NCBI GenBank assembly: GCA_902621305.1
Contig: CACNLM010000008.1
Span: forward strand, 1 to 64,000
Length of the DNA: 64,000 nt
From: an uncultured Alphaproteobacteria bacterium
GTDB lineage: Bacteria; Pseudomonadota; Alphaproteobacteria; HIMB59; GCA-002718135
Direction of reading: 5' to 3'
A program made the translations under genes and the position numbers. This document shows, piece by piece, positions 1 through 12,669 of the stretch (the first letter of the stretch is position 1; each line of letters starts with the position of its first letter). The notes beneath the pieces are model-generated. The model was given only the letters and a program-made list of their open reading frames with translations, was not told where the DNA came from and did not search any database.

Positions 1-225
1 ATTAAATAATAATATATCAAACAAAATTCCATAAATCAAAGCAACAACATAAAGATAATAATGATAATGATAAAAAATTATATAAATTAAAGTTAAATGA
101 AATAATATATAAAATGCAGTGTTAATATTAGGAAACAAGATAAAAGAATTTACAGAAATTGAGAAACTTATAATTAAAATGATGTTTAGTTTAAAAGAGG
201 AGTTAACAAGTTTGGCAAACTCCAT
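1..225 (-). CDS. mreD: MreD, rod-shape determining membrane protein (5' part only)
   Basis: The reading frame starts with an ATG whose first base is the last A of the mreC stop (TAATG overlap) and stays open for 75 codons to the window edge, so the 3' part of the gene is missing here. The translation is strongly hydrophobic, with segments such as NIILIISFSISV and LTLIYIIF, and ends with VALIYGILFDILLFN, which fits the conserved Gly-Asp segment of MreD. MreD is an inner-membrane partner of MreB, MreC and PBP2 in the elongasome. Position after mreB-mreC is the standard mreBCD order. The call rests on context, hydrophobicity and this short motif; low sequence complexity limits certainty. The His/Tyr codon run makes the DNA look like a small repeat near positions 57-75. 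Confidence 0.7.
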   Translation of the reverse strand, partial: MEFAKLVNSSFKLNIILIISFSISVNSFILFPNINTAFYILFHLTLIYIIFYHYHYYLYVVALIYGILFDILLFN

Positions 226-1046
226 TATTTTGAAGTAACAATTTGTACGTAATCAATATTTTCAAAATCAACAAATGGCAAAACAAAAAATCTATTTTTC
301 TCAACTTTACTGACTTTTCCAACCAATAGATCTACGGGAAAGATTTGAGCTGTACCACTTGTAACCACAATATCTCCTAATCTAGGCATTTTATTCTCTT
401 TCACAAATGAACTTACTAGATATTTTCCATCTCCATTTCCAGTAATTAATGAAAAAATTTCATCAGATATAGATTTTACTGAAATAGATAAATTTGGGTC
501 AGTTAATAATATTACCCTAGAATTTTTAGCAGTTGTATCAATTACTTTTCCAATTAATCCACGTTCATTAATGGCTGACATATTTTTCTGAATTTTATCT
601 TCGTAACCAGCATTTAAGTTTATTAACTTAGTATAAATTGTATCATTCCTATTAATAAGAGATGCTGTTTTAACTAAAGTTAAATTATTATCAGTTGCAT
701 TTAATAATTTTTTTAAAACTTTATTCTCTCTTGAATTTTGTATAGCTAATGTTTGCCATTTTTTTAAACGTACGATCTCTTCTTGAAGAAGTTTATTTTC
801 AAATTTTAAACTTCTAAAGTTATTATATTCATCAATAAAATTTGAAAATACATTTAATGGGGCTGAAATAATTCTTGTAATTGGAATAATTACTGAACTG
901 GATATATTTTTTATCCCATTGATAAGATACAAATCAGATTTTGAGAAAAAAACTAAAAGGAAGGATAATGAAACTATAGAAATAACTATAAAATTCTTTA
1001 CTAAACTTGAAATTTGAAAGGCTTTAATTTGGAACTTAGGTGCCAT
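225..1046 (-). CDS. mreC: MreC, rod-shape determining protein
   Basis: MreC is the periplasmic elongasome protein that links MreB to the PBP2/RodA synthase. The product is about 273 residues: a short cytoplasmic start, one N-terminal membrane segment, a coiled-coil stretch rich in Lys/Glu/Leu (about residues 60-110), then the beta-rich MreC core with segments ERGLIGKVIDT, VILLTDPNLSISV and LGDIVVTSG. I take the ATG at 1046 (MAPKFQIK). The open frame runs 27 codons further upstream, but that part lies inside the mreB 3' end, reads as Lys/Arg/Cys-rich nonsense, and would give an unusual cytoplasmic tail. It sits 8 nt after mreB and overlaps mreD by one base, so the three are surely one transcript. 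Confidence 0.93.
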   Translation of the reverse strand: MAPKFQIKAFQISSLVKNFIVISIVSLSFLLVFFSKSDLYLINGIKNISSSVIIPITRIISAPLNVFSNFIDEYNNFRSLKFENKLLQEEIVRLKKWQTLAIQNSRENKVLKKLLNATDNNLTLVKTASLINRNDTIYTKLINLNAGYEDKIQKNMSAINERGLIGKVIDTTAKNSRVILLTDPNLSISVKSISDEIFSLITGNGDGKYLVSSFVKENKMPRLGDIVVTSGTAQIFPVDLLVGKVSKVEKNRFFVLPFVDFENIDYVQIVTSK

Positions 1047-1054
1047 TTTAATTA

Positions 1055-2098
<1,044 letters not shown>

Positions 2099-3655
2099 TT
2101 AAACCCCTTCTATTTTTAAACTTGCTGTATTCTCTCTAATAGATTTAGTTTTTTTAAATATCAATCTGTTTAGAGCGTTGATATATGCTTTTGCAGAAGC
2201 AACAATAATATCAGGGTCACTACCTTTCGCTTGAGAGGATAAATCATGATCTTCAAGTCTAACAGTCACCTCTCCTTGCGCATCAGTTCCTGCAGTAATT
2301 GCATTTACTTGATAAAGTTTTAGTTTAAATTCAGTGTTTGTAAGTTTTTTTATTGCATTAAATGTAGCATCAACGGGACCATTACCATTAATTTTAGTAT
2401 TTTCCACTTTATCGTTTATTTCTATCTTTAATTTTGCTTCAGCCTTTTCAACAGAACCGGCATTTACTTCTAATGATACAAATTTAATGTGTTCATCATA
2501 TGACGATGTCCTGTCTTCAGCTAACGCAATTAAATCTTCTTCAAATATTTCTTTTTTCTTATCAGCTAAATCCTTAAATCTTCCAAATAATTCCATTAAT
2601 GCATTATCACCTACTTCATAGCCAAGTTCTTTTAACTTTTCTGAAAAAGCATGCTTTCCTGAATGTTTACCAAGAACTAATGAAGATTTATTAAGCCCAA
2701 CTGACTCAGGCGTCATAATTTCATACGTACCAGCATGTTTAAGCATACCATCTTGATGTATTCCAGCTTCATGAGCAAAAGCATTTGCACCAACTATGGC
2801 TTTATTTGGCTGAACAGGAAAACCTGTTATTGAGGATACTAATCTTGAAGCTTTCATTATAGTTTCAGTTTTAATATCTGTATGATAAGGCATAAGGTCT
2901 TTTTTTACTTTTAAAGTCATTACAATTTCTTCCAATGATGAATTCCCAGCTCTTTCACCCATCCCATTAATAGTGCACTCAACCTGTCTTGCTCCTTCTT
3001 TAATTGCTGCAACGTTGTTTGCGGTAGCCAATCCTAAATCATTATGTGTATGAGTTGAAAGAATTGCTTTATCAATGTTTGGGACGTTATTTTTAACATT
3101 TTTAAAAATTTTACCAAACTCTTCTGGTAGGGTATATCCAACAGTATCAGGAATATTAATAGTTGTGGCACCAGAATTAATTGCAAGTTCAATACATCTA
3201 TATAGAAAATCAAGTTCTGATCTTCCACCATCTTCACAACTCCATTCGATGTTATTACAAAGATTTCTGGCATGAGAAACAGTCTTTTCAATAGCTTCTA
3301 AAACCTCCTCTTTAGATTTCTTTAATTTATACTTCATATGCAAAGGACTTGTTGCAATAAAAGTATGAATTCGTGGAGATTTAGCATACTGTACGGCTTC
3401 CCAAGCACGGTCAATATCTTTGAAGCTTGCTCTTGCTAAACCTGCTATAGTTGAGTTTTTTACCTGTTTACTAACTTCAGAAACTGCTTCAAAATCTCCA
3501 TTAGAGGCAATAGGAAATCCTGCTTCAATAATATCAACCTTCATGGAGTCAAGTACTTCAGCGATTTGAAGTTTTTCATCTAAATTCATCGAAGCACCTG
3601 GAGATTGCTCTCCATCTCTAAGAGTTGTATCAAAAATATAAATTTTTTCAGTCAT
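2099..3655 (-). CDS. leuA: 2-isopropylmalate synthase
   Basis: Catalyses condensation of acetyl-CoA with 2-ketoisovalerate, the first committed step of leucine synthesis. The 518-residue protein has the HMGL-type TIM barrel with the metal/substrate motif DTTLRDGEQSPG (residues 9-20) and the metal-binding HTHND (202-206), then a linker, then the C-terminal LeuA dimer domain (about 370-518) where leucine feedback acts. It follows ilvC by 42 nt and precedes mreB by 3 nt, so valine/leucine synthesis enzymes are made from one message. No leader peptide or attenuator is visible in the short gap upstream. Confidence 0.97.
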   Translation of the reverse strand: MTEKIYIFDTTLRDGEQSPGASMNLDEKLQIAEVLDSMKVDIIEAGFPIASNGDFEAVSEVSKQVKNSTIAGLARASFKDIDRAWEAVQYAKSPRIHTFIATSPLHMKYKLKKSKEEVLEAIEKTVSHARNLCNNIEWSCEDGGRSELDFLYRCIELAINSGATTINIPDTVGYTLPEEFGKIFKNVKNNVPNIDKAILSTHTHNDLGLATANNVAAIKEGARQVECTINGMGERAGNSSLEEIVMTLKVKKDLMPYHTDIKTETIMKASRLVSSITGFPVQPNKAIVGANAFAHEAGIHQDGMLKHAGTYEIMTPESVGLNKSSLVLGKHSGKHAFSEKLKELGYEVGDNALMELFGRFKDLADKKKEIFEEDLIALAEDRTSSYDEHIKFVSLEVNAGSVEKAEAKLKIEINDKVENTKINGNGPVDATFNAIKKLTNTEFKLKLYQVNAITAGTDAQGEVTVRLEDHDLSSQAKGSDPDIIVASAKAYINALNRLIFKKTKSIRENTASLKIEGV

Positions 3656-3697
3656 TTCCTTAATTATACACTAATCAAAATTTTATTAAACTTTCAT

Positions 3698-5258
<1,561 letters not shown>

Positions 5259-5259
<1 letters not shown>

Positions 5260-7025
5260 TAAACTAAAATTTTTCCTTTTTCGGCAGATTTTTTATCTTG
5301 TTTTTGATCTTTACTTAACATCATTTCATTGTGAGCAGATCCACTTTGAATCATAGGAAAGCAATTCTCTTCTTTGGTAACCCAAATATCAGCTATTACT
5401 GTATTTTTTGTTTCTATCATTTGAGTAATTACATCATCAAGTTCATCAGTTGTCTTTGCTCTTAAGCCAACTGCTTTATAACTTTCAGCTAATTTAACAA
5501 AATCAGGTAAGCTATCAGTGTAACTTTCAGAATATCTTCCACCGTGTAAAAGTTCCTGCCATTGTCTTACCATTCCCATATATTCATTGTTTAAAATAAA
5601 TATTTTTACTGGTAATCTATATTGAACAGCCGTGCTCATTTCTTGAATATTCATGAGTATTGATGCATCTCCTGCTATATCGACTACTAAGGCATCTGGA
5701 TGTCCAACTTGAGCTCCAATAGCAGCAGGAAACCCATATCCCATAGTTCCTAAACCACCTGACGTCAGCCATCTGTTTGGCTCCTCAAATTTATAGAATT
5801 GAGCTGCCCACATTTGATGCTGACCTACTTCAGTCGTTACAAATGTTTTAGTATTTTTTGTTAACTCATACAGTCTTTGAACAGCGTATTGAGGCTTAAT
5901 CTGTTTACCTTCATTTTTATAGTTTAAACAATCAATTTCTTTCCATTTATTAATTTTATCCCACCACAATTTCAATGAATCAGTATCTATTTTATATTTT
6001 TTGTCTTTCCAGATCGAAATCATTTTTTCGACAACTTGTTTAACATCACCTATTATTGGAACATCAACATTTATAGTTTTATTAATATTACTTTCATCAA
6101 TATCAATATGAATTTTCTTTGAATTAGGTGAGAACGCATCAAGTCTTCCAGTAACTCGATCATCAAATCTAGCGCCAATATTAATCATAACATCACATTC
6201 ATGCATAGCCATATTAGCTTCATACATTCCGTGCATACCGAGCATGCCAAGTGAGTTTTTATCTGATGAACCTACTACACCAAGACCCATTAAAGTCATT
6301 GTTACAGGTGATCCAACCATATTAATAAATTCTCTAACTAATCTTGAAGCTTTTGGACCAGAATTAATACATCCACCACCGATATAAAAAATTGGTTTTT
6401 TTGCTTTAGCAATTAATTCAACAGCTTCATGAATTTTACTTTTTTCAAAATCTGGACTTGGCTCAAACAATCTATGAGATGGAATTATAATTTTATTTTT
6501 TTCTTCATAAGAACCTTTAGCAAATTGAACATCTTTTGGAATATCAATTAATACAGGTCCTGGTCTTCCATTTTGTGCAATTGTAAAAGCTTCATGAAAA
6601 ACAGATGATAGTTTATTTACATCCTTCACTAAATAGTTATGTTTTGTACATGGTCTTGTAATTCCAGTAGTATCACATTCTTGAAATGCATCGCTTCCAA
6701 TTAAATGAGTTGGTACTTGTCCTGTAATGCAAACAACTGGGACACTGTCCATCATTGCATCAGTTAAACCAGTTACAACATTTGTTGCGCCAGGTCCTGA
6801 CGTTACAAGAACTACTCCAGTTTTACCAGTAGACCTAGCATAACCTTCAGCAGCATGTATAGCACCACCTTCTTGTCTTACTAAAACGTGCTTAATTGAA
6901 TTCTGTTTAAATAAAGTATCGTATATGGGTAATACTGCACCACCAGGATACCCAAATACAACCTCTACGCCTTGTTCAGCTAAGCTTTTTAAGACAATTT
7001 CAGCACCTGTTATTTCATTATTCAT
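5259..7025 (-). CDS. ilvB: Acetolactate synthase large (catalytic) subunit
   Basis: ThDP-dependent enzyme that makes acetolactate from two pyruvates, the first shared step of valine and leucine synthesis. The 588-residue chain has the three usual domains: an N-terminal pyrimidine-binding domain with VFGYPGGAVLPIYD and the catalytic Glu of RQEGGA (E52), a central FAD-binding domain, and a C-terminal pyrophosphate domain with the Mg/ThDP motif starting GDASILMN. The motif reads GDA rather than the more common GDG; this is a mild variant. It starts 47 nt after the miaA stop and leads the ilvBNC-leuA block. Confidence 0.97.
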
Positions 7026-7072
7026 TGATCTTAGCTCATAGGCTGTGGATAAAATAAAATCAATAAATTAGT

Positions 7073-7996
7073 TCAATTTTGGTCTAAATTAATGGATTTT
7101 ATGTCAATTTCATCGGGAAATTGATCAAATTTTTTAAAAAAATTAAGATTTGAAGATCTCCACCAAGTGTGTTGTCTTTTTACATAGTTTCTTGTGACCT
7201 GCTGAATTTTTGAAATACATTCATGAATTGATAATTCGTTATTAAGATAAGATTGAATTTCAGGAACTCCGTGAGCTTTCATTATTGGTAAACTATTATC
7301 ATAATTTAATTTAAGCAAGTTTTTAACTTCCTCTATCGCACCATCTTCCATCATCAAATGTGTTCTATGATCTACTCTTCTATAGTTTTCTTTTCTATCT
7401 GGAAGAAATAATAATATTTTGTAATTTTTTAAATTAATAAAATTTTTATTTTTATTTTTCTTCCATTCACTAAATTTTTTCTTAGTAAAAAAATTTACTT
7501 CCCATATTCTTCTAATTCTTTGAATATCATTAGGTGCAATATTAATCATTGCATCACTATCAAGCTCTTTAACTAAATTAAAAAAATTTTCCTTACCAAT
7601 TTTTAAAATCATTTTATCTGATTCTATTTTTACTTTTTCTGGAATAGATGGAATTGAAACTATTCCATTAATTAAAGATTCTATATAAAGACCTGTACCT
7701 CCAACTAAAATAGGGGAGATATTTTTATTAATCAAATAATTAATTTTTTTTGATACTTCCTCACACCATTTTTGAACATTAAATCTTACATCACCTTTTA
7801 CAAATCCATAAAGATGGTGATTTACTTTTTTATGATCTTCTAAAGTAGGTCTTGCAGTTAATATACTTAACTCACGATAAATCTGCATACTATCAGCATT
7901 TATAATCTCGCCATTTAATTTCTCAGCTAGATTTAAAGCAAATTTTGATTTACCTGATGCAGTGGGACCTAATACAAAATAGATTTGAGTTTTCAA
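7073..7996 (-). CDS. miaA: tRNA dimethylallyltransferase
   Basis: Transfers a dimethylallyl group to A37 of tRNAs reading UNN codons. The 307-residue protein begins with the P-loop GPTASGKSKF (residues 9-18), followed by NADSMQIYRELSILTARPT and VGGTGLYIESLI, all hallmarks of MiaA, and ends with the RNA-contacting RQHTWWRS segment. The ATG overlaps the protease gene stop in an ATGA context (4 nt). In many alphaproteobacteria serB stands between the protease and miaA; here it is absent. Lys-rich insertions around residues 175-195 fit the low G+C bias. Confidence 0.97.
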   Translation of the reverse strand: MKTQIYFVLGPTASGKSKFALNLAEKLNGEIINADSMQIYRELSILTARPTLEDHKKVNHHLYGFVKGDVRFNVQKWCEEVSKKINYLINKNISPILVGGTGLYIESLINGIVSIPSIPEKVKIESDKMILKIGKENFFNLVKELDSDAMINIAPNDIQRIRRIWEVNFFTKKKFSEWKKNKNKNFINLKNYKILLFLPDRKENYRRVDHRTHLMMEDGAIEEVKNLLKLNYDNSLPIMKAHGVPEIQSYLNNELSIHECISKIQQVTRNYVKRQHTWWRSSNLNFFKKFDQFPDEIDIKSINLDQN

Positions 7997-9354
7997 TTAT
8001 TCTTAAATTTAATTGTTACCCAATTTTGCTCATTATCTCTTATTATTTTTAGTAATAATGAGGATCTACCTGTTTTTTTTAAAGAATTTACTAATTCTTC
8101 AAATGAATTCATATTGTTAATGATCTCTCTATTAATTTCTGTAATTATATCTCCGCTTTGCAAACTACTATCAATATCGTCAATAGAAATTACTTTGACT
8201 CCACTTTCATGATCCTCGATAGTAATGCCTAGAGATTGTATTTTTAAATTTCTTTCAATATTTGAAGTTGTTTTTCTTTCTGTCACTACTTCTCCAGGTA
8301 ATTCTCCTAATATTACCTCAATAATAATCTTCTTATTTTTTCTCCAAACTTCTAAGATCGCAGTAGAGCCTACATCTGACTCTGCAACAACTCTTGGTAA
8401 ATCAGGCATCTTTTTAATTTCAATATCGTTAAATTTTAAAATTACGTCACCTGGTTCTAATCCAGCAGTTTTAGAAGGTCCATTCGGGTTTACGTTTGAT
8501 ATAAAAGCCCCTTTTTGATCTGGTAAACCTAAACTTTCAGCAAAATCACTTGTTACAGGTTGAATTTGAACACCTAACCAACCCCTCTTTGTTTTTCCAA
8601 AGTCTTTTAATTGTTGGACTATTTTATTTGCACTGTTAGCGGGAATTGCAAAACCTAAGCCAATACTTCCACCTGTTTGTGAAACAATAGCAGTATTAAT
8701 ACCTATTACTTCACCGTCTAAATTAAATAATGGTCCGCCAGAATTCCCTCTATTAATCGAGGCATCAGTTTGTAAAAATTTTACGTATGGTCCACTTCCT
8801 AAATCTCTTGAAATCGCAGAAATGATACCAGCAGTTACTGTACCCCCTAACCCAAGAGGATTACCAATTGCAATAGACCAGTCTCCAACTCTCATTTTAT
8901 CTGAATCTCCCCAGCCAACGTAAGTAAGTTTTACATTTTGAGGATCAATTTTTAAGACAGCAATATCAGCTTTAGGATCTCTTCCAAGCAACTCTGCAGT
9001 AAATTCCGTTTCATCATTTAAGATGACAGTTATTTCATCTGCTCCTTCAATTACATGATTATTTGTAACAACTATGCCATCTTCACTTATAATAAAACCT
9101 GAGCCAAGTCCTGTCATAGGTCTTTGAGATCTTCTTTGATCTCTATCAAAATATTCCTTGAAAAAATCATCAAAAGGAGATCCCTCTGGAAATTGGGGTA
9201 TTTGATTTTGACCATTATTTTCAACAATAGTTGTTGAAGCAATGCTAACTACTGCAGGAGATAATTGCTCGACTAAATCTGCAAAACTTTCAGGAACAGA
9301 TAAGGCAGGTTTGGTAAATAAAAGGCCAATTACAAATAGAAACTTTAATTTCAT
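7993..9354 (-). CDS. degP: DegP/HtrA-type periplasmic serine protease
   Basis: Periplasmic quality-control protease and chaperone. The 453-residue protein has a signal peptide ending around ALSVPESFA, a trypsin-like domain with the catalytic triad His100 (TNNHVIEG), Asp130 (DPKADIAVL) and Ser205 (RGNSGGPLF), and two PDZ domains (about 250-345 and 360-450). The second PDZ domain is short and divergent. It follows the HflKC operon and DUF2065 gene with 1-nt spacing, the classical alphaproteobacterial arrangement, and overlaps miaA. Assignment as DegP, DegQ or MucD is not separable from sequence alone. Confidence 0.95.
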   Translation of the reverse strand: MKLKFLFVIGLLFTKPALSVPESFADLVEQLSPAVVSIASTTIVENNGQNQIPQFPEGSPFDDFFKEYFDRDQRRSQRPMTGLGSGFIISEDGIVVTNNHVIEGADEITVILNDETEFTAELLGRDPKADIAVLKIDPQNVKLTYVGWGDSDKMRVGDWSIAIGNPLGLGGTVTAGIISAISRDLGSGPYVKFLQTDASINRGNSGGPLFNLDGEVIGINTAIVSQTGGSIGLGFAIPANSANKIVQQLKDFGKTKRGWLGVQIQPVTSDFAESLGLPDQKGAFISNVNPNGPSKTAGLEPGDVILKFNDIEIKKMPDLPRVVAESDVGSTAILEVWRKNKKIIIEVILGELPGEVVTERKTTSNIERNLKIQSLGITIEDHESGVKVISIDDIDSSLQSGDIITEINREIINNMNSFEELVNSLKKTGRSSLLLKIIRDNEQNWVTIKFKNN

Positions 9355-9355
9355 T

Positions 9356-9556
9356 TTAATTATCGTAATATTTGAAAGTGAAATAAATAAGGCATAATCC
9401 GATTAAAGCAGAAAAGGCACAAATATTTTTAATTGTTTGAGGATTAATTGTACTTAGAATTTTAAATAATTTATTTAAATTATTCGCAAGAAAAAAATAC
9501 AATACTCCCTCAACGATCATCACAAGACCGATGCTTGTTAGTAAAACTTCAAGCAT
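9356..9556 (-). CDS. DUF2065 small inner-membrane protein
   Basis: A 66-residue protein with two predicted membrane segments (about 3-24 and 45-62) separated by a short basic loop. The start MLEVLLTSIGLVMIVEGVLYF fits DUF2065, a family commonly found beside hflK-hflC in proteobacteria. Its function is not known; the conserved location between hflC and the DegP-type protease suggests a role in membrane protein quality control. The ATG overlaps the hflC stop by one base. Confidence 0.85.
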   Translation of the reverse strand: MLEVLLTSIGLVMIVEGVLYFFLANNLNKLFKILSTINPQTIKNICAFSALIGLCLIYFTFKYYDN

Positions 9557-10431
9557 TAATTCTGAAGATCTATTTCACCAAAAAACTTTTCACAAACTTC
9601 TCCAGGCGCAATAACCATAGACATTTCAGTATCACCAAAGGTATCTTTACAAGCTTGCATTGTTCTTAAAAAGTCAAAAAATTCCTCATCAAGACTATAT
9701 GCATCTCCAAGAATTTTATTCTTTCCGGCATCTCCTTCACCTCTAAGTATAGAAGACGTTCTTTCAGCTTCTGCTAAAATTACAGTTTGTTGTCTATCCG
9801 CTGATGCTACAATTTCCTTAGATAGTTCTTCACCTTCAGCTCTTAATAAATTAGCTTCTTTTTCACGTTCTGATCTCATTCTTTGATAAACGTTATTAGA
9901 GACCTGTTCAGTTAAGTCTGTCCTTCCAATTCTGATATCTAAAATTTTGACACCAAAAGATTCTTCATTAACTTTAATTTGTTTTTCAATTTCATTCATG
10001 ATACTATTACGTTCATTACTCAGAAGAGATGTTAAAGAGTATTGTGCAATTACACCTCTAACTGCTGCATTTATAATTCTTCCAAATCTATCTGAAAATG
10101 TACTTTCGTTTCTAACAGTTTGATAGAATTTTAAAGGATCAACGATGTTATATCTAGCAAATGAATCAACGATAATTCTTTTTTGGTCTGACAGAATCAT
10201 CTCCTCAGGTTGGGGATCTAAGTTTAGTAGTCTTGAATCTAAAAATACTGCATCTTGAATAAATGGAATTTTAAATTGAAGGCCAGGTTTTGTTACAACT
10301 TTTCTTGGATCACCAAATTGAAGTACTAAAGCTTGCTTGGTTTCATTTACAATAAAAAAAGCTCCCGTGAATGTAAGGAAAAGTATAAACAAAACCAAAA
10401 CTATAAGTAAATTTCTTACACTAAATCTCAT
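9556..10431 (-). CDS. hflC: HflC, band-7 modulator of FtsH
   Basis: Forms with HflK the large membrane-bound SPFH complex that encloses and modulates the FtsH protease. About 291 residues: an N-terminal membrane anchor (NLLIVLVLFILFLTFTGAFF), the band-7/SPFH domain (about 25-190), a helical coiled-coil segment rich in RSEREKEANLLRAEGEE, and a C-terminal tail. I choose the ATG at 10431, 1 nt after the hflK stop, because it places the anchor directly at the N-terminus; a longer frame of ten extra codons would lie within hflK. Confidence 0.95.
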   Translation of the reverse strand: MRFSVRNLLIVLVLFILFLTFTGAFFIVNETKQALVLQFGDPRKVVTKPGLQFKIPFIQDAVFLDSRLLNLDPQPEEMILSDQKRIIVDSFARYNIVDPLKFYQTVRNESTFSDRFGRIINAAVRGVIAQYSLTSLLSNERNSIMNEIEKQIKVNEESFGVKILDIRIGRTDLTEQVSNNVYQRMRSEREKEANLLRAEGEELSKEIVASADRQQTVILAEAERTSSILRGEGDAGKNKILGDAYSLDEEFFDFLRTMQACKDTFGDTEMSMVIAPGEVCEKFFGEIDLQN

Positions 10432-10432
10432 T

Positions 10433-11539
10433 TTAATTACTTCCCGATTTTTTAAGTTCATTCAATGGGAGGTAAGGAACTACGCCCTGCCCATTTCCAG
10501 TATCATCTAAGATGATTTTATTCTTACCCTCTAACACTTCTCTTAAAGTCTCTAAATAAATTCTTCTTTTCGTTACTTCTTTGGCATCTTTATAACTGTT
10601 ATAAACATCAATAAAGTTTTGTGCCACACCCTCTGCTTGTTTAACAACCTGTTCTTTATAAGCTGTTGCAGCTTCTACAAGTTTAGCGGCTTCACCACGA
10701 GCATTGGGTACTATTCTGTTTAGATAAGTATTTGCTTCGTTTACTAGTCGTTCTTTATCTTGTCTTGCTCTTTGTACTTCATCAAAGGCATCAATAACTT
10801 GATCAGGTGGATCAACACTTTGAAGTTGAACTGATTGTATTAAAACTCCACTCTCATAGGAATCTAAAACTATTTGTAATTCATTTCTTACAACTTGCTC
10901 AACCTCTTGACGACCTTCTGTAAGTAAGAATTGAAGATCTCTTTGACCAACAACCTCACGCACAACACTTTCGGACATGTCTTTTACTGTAAGTTCTGGG
11001 TTTCTAAGCTTAAATAAAAAATTTCCAGCATCTTTGATTTTAAATAGAACTGTAAATGCTACATCTGCAATGTTTTGATCGCCCGTAAGCATTAAACTTT
11101 CTTCAATTACTTTTCGCTCTGCATTTGAATTTGAGCCAAAACCAAGATCACTTGCGCTTCTAAAACCTACATTTATTTTTCTAATTACCTCAACCTTAGG
11201 TGTAACAGTTTGACCGATTGGGGTTGGAAAAAAGTAATGTAATCCGGGTTCTGTTGTTTGACCATTCCATCTTCCAAATAGAAGTTCTACACCTTGTTCA
11301 TCAGGCTCGACTCTATAAAATCCAGTAGCTAACCATAGAAGAATAGCAACAATTATGAATATTGAAAAATTACGTCTTCCACCAAATTTGAAATTGCCAA
11401 ACCTATCTTTTGCTTTTCTAATGGAGTCTTCAAAATCTCTTCTATTTGGACCGCCTCCAGACCCTCCTGAACCCCAAGGGTTATTATTTCCACCTGATCC
11501 CCAAGGATTATTGTCGTTGTTATTTTTATTCCAGTTCAT
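10433..11539 (-). CDS. hflK: HflK, band-7 modulator of FtsH
   Basis: Partner of HflC. The 368-residue protein begins with the low-complexity Asn/Gly/Trp-rich cytoplasmic segment typical of HflK (repeated NNPWGSGG), then a membrane helix (about 57-72), the SPFH domain and a long C-terminal helix (about 255-330). It heads the leftward operon that runs to mreD. The 86-nt gap upstream is shared with the divergently transcribed mrp gene and must hold both promoters; no clear consensus elements stand out in it. Confidence 0.96.
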   Translation of the reverse strand: MNWNKNNNDNNPWGSGGNNNPWGSGGSGGGPNRRDFEDSIRKAKDRFGNFKFGGRRNFSIFIIVAILLWLATGFYRVEPDEQGVELLFGRWNGQTTEPGLHYFFPTPIGQTVTPKVEVIRKINVGFRSASDLGFGSNSNAERKVIEESLMLTGDQNIADVAFTVLFKIKDAGNFLFKLRNPELTVKDMSESVVREVVGQRDLQFLLTEGRQEVEQVVRNELQIVLDSYESGVLIQSVQLQSVDPPDQVIDAFDEVQRARQDKERLVNEANTYLNRIVPNARGEAAKLVEAATAYKEQVVKQAEGVAQNFIDVYNSYKDAKEVTKRRIYLETLREVLEGKNKIILDDTGNGQGVVPYLPLNELKKSGSN

Positions 11540-11625
11540 ATATTATTGATAATATTGGATCTATCTACTAACACTAATTATATTATTTAATAACTAATAT
11601 TTATGTAAATCTGGAAAAATCAAGT

Positions 11626-12669
11626 ATGTCTGATGAAATTTTATCTTTAATTTATACATTTTCTAAGAAATTTAGCGATCCAGAAACAAATCTTAGTTTT
11701 GATCCTAAAAATCAAAATATTTCAGCAGTTGTAAAAGATGGCAATGTAAACATTTCCTTGCTTGTAAAAGGTCAAAAAAAAGATCTTTATCTAAATATAG
11801 CAAGATTGCTTAAAAATAATGTTGAACAAATTTCTGGAGTTGATTCTGTGAATGTAATTATAAATTCAGATGTAGAGAGCACTAAAACAAATAATAATGA
11901 TAATAGAAGATTTAAAATTGATGCAAAAAATATATTAGCAATTGCAAGTGGTAAGGGTGGAGTTGGAAAATCAACATTTTCAGTAAATCTTGCCACAGCA
12001 TTAAGCTCACTAGATCTCAAAGTTGGATTACTTGATGCAGATATCTACGGTCCTAGTGTTCCTAGAATGATGGGTATTTCTCAAAAACCAATAATGAATG
12101 AAAACAAAAAACTTATACCCTTAGAAAATTATGGAATAAAATTAATGTCTATAGGTTTTATTCTAGACTCAGAGGCTCCAACAATTTGGAGAGGGCCTAT
12201 GGTAATGAAAGCTTTAGAGCAAATGTTTAATGGTGTTGAGTGGGGTGAATTAGATTATCTTATAATTGATCTCCCTCCTGGGACTGGAGATGCTCAACTA
12301 ACTTTAGCTCAAAGTTCAAAACTTTCTGGATCAATTGTAATTTCTACCCCTCAAGATGTAGCTCTTACTGATGCAAGAAAAGGAATAAATATGTTTAAAA
12401 AAGTTAATGTTGATATTCTTGGTATTGTGGAAAATATGGCTTATTTCATATGTGATAATTGTGATCAAAAACATTATATATTTTCAAAAGATGGTGTGAA
12501 AAAAGAAGCTGAAGAATCTAGAATACCTTTTTTAGGAGAAATTCCTATTGATACAAATTTAAGAATTCAATCTGACAAGGGAATACCTACTTTGATTGAT
12601 GATCCAGATGGTGAAATTTCAAAAAAATTTATATCTATTGCTAAAAACTTAAAAAAATCTCTGAATTAA
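11626..12669 (+). CDS. mrp: Mrp/ApbC iron-sulfur cluster carrier ATPase
   Basis: P-loop ATPase of the Mrp/Nbp35 family that carries and delivers Fe-S clusters in the cytoplasm. The 347-residue protein has an N-terminal MIP18 (DUF59) domain of about 80 residues, the deviant Walker A GKGGVGKS (109-116), a DADIYGPS switch, and the cluster-binding CDNC motif (C-x2-C) in the segment AYFICDNCDQKH. It is divergent from hflK and converges on thyA; the two stop codons interlock within a TTAA tetranucleotide at 12666-12669, so there is no terminator between them. Confidence 0.96.
   Translation: MSDEILSLIYTFSKKFSDPETNLSFDPKNQNISAVVKDGNVNISLLVKGQKKDLYLNIARLLKNNVEQISGVDSVNVIINSDVESTKTNNNDNRRFKIDAKNILAIASGKGGVGKSTFSVNLATALSSLDLKVGLLDADIYGPSVPRMMGISQKPIMNENKKLIPLENYGIKLMSIGFILDSEAPTIWRGPMVMKALEQMFNGVEWGELDYLIIDLPPGTGDAQLTLAQSSKLSGSIVISTPQDVALTDARKGINMFKKVNVDILGIVENMAYFICDNCDQKHYIFSKDGVKKEAEESRIPFLGEIPIDTNLRIQSDKGIPTLIDDPDGEISKKFISIAKNLKKSLN

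Noticed and set aside
57-76. Short ATGATAATGATAA-type repeat
   Set aside because: It is the reverse strand of His/Tyr codons in the mreD frame, not a separate repeat.
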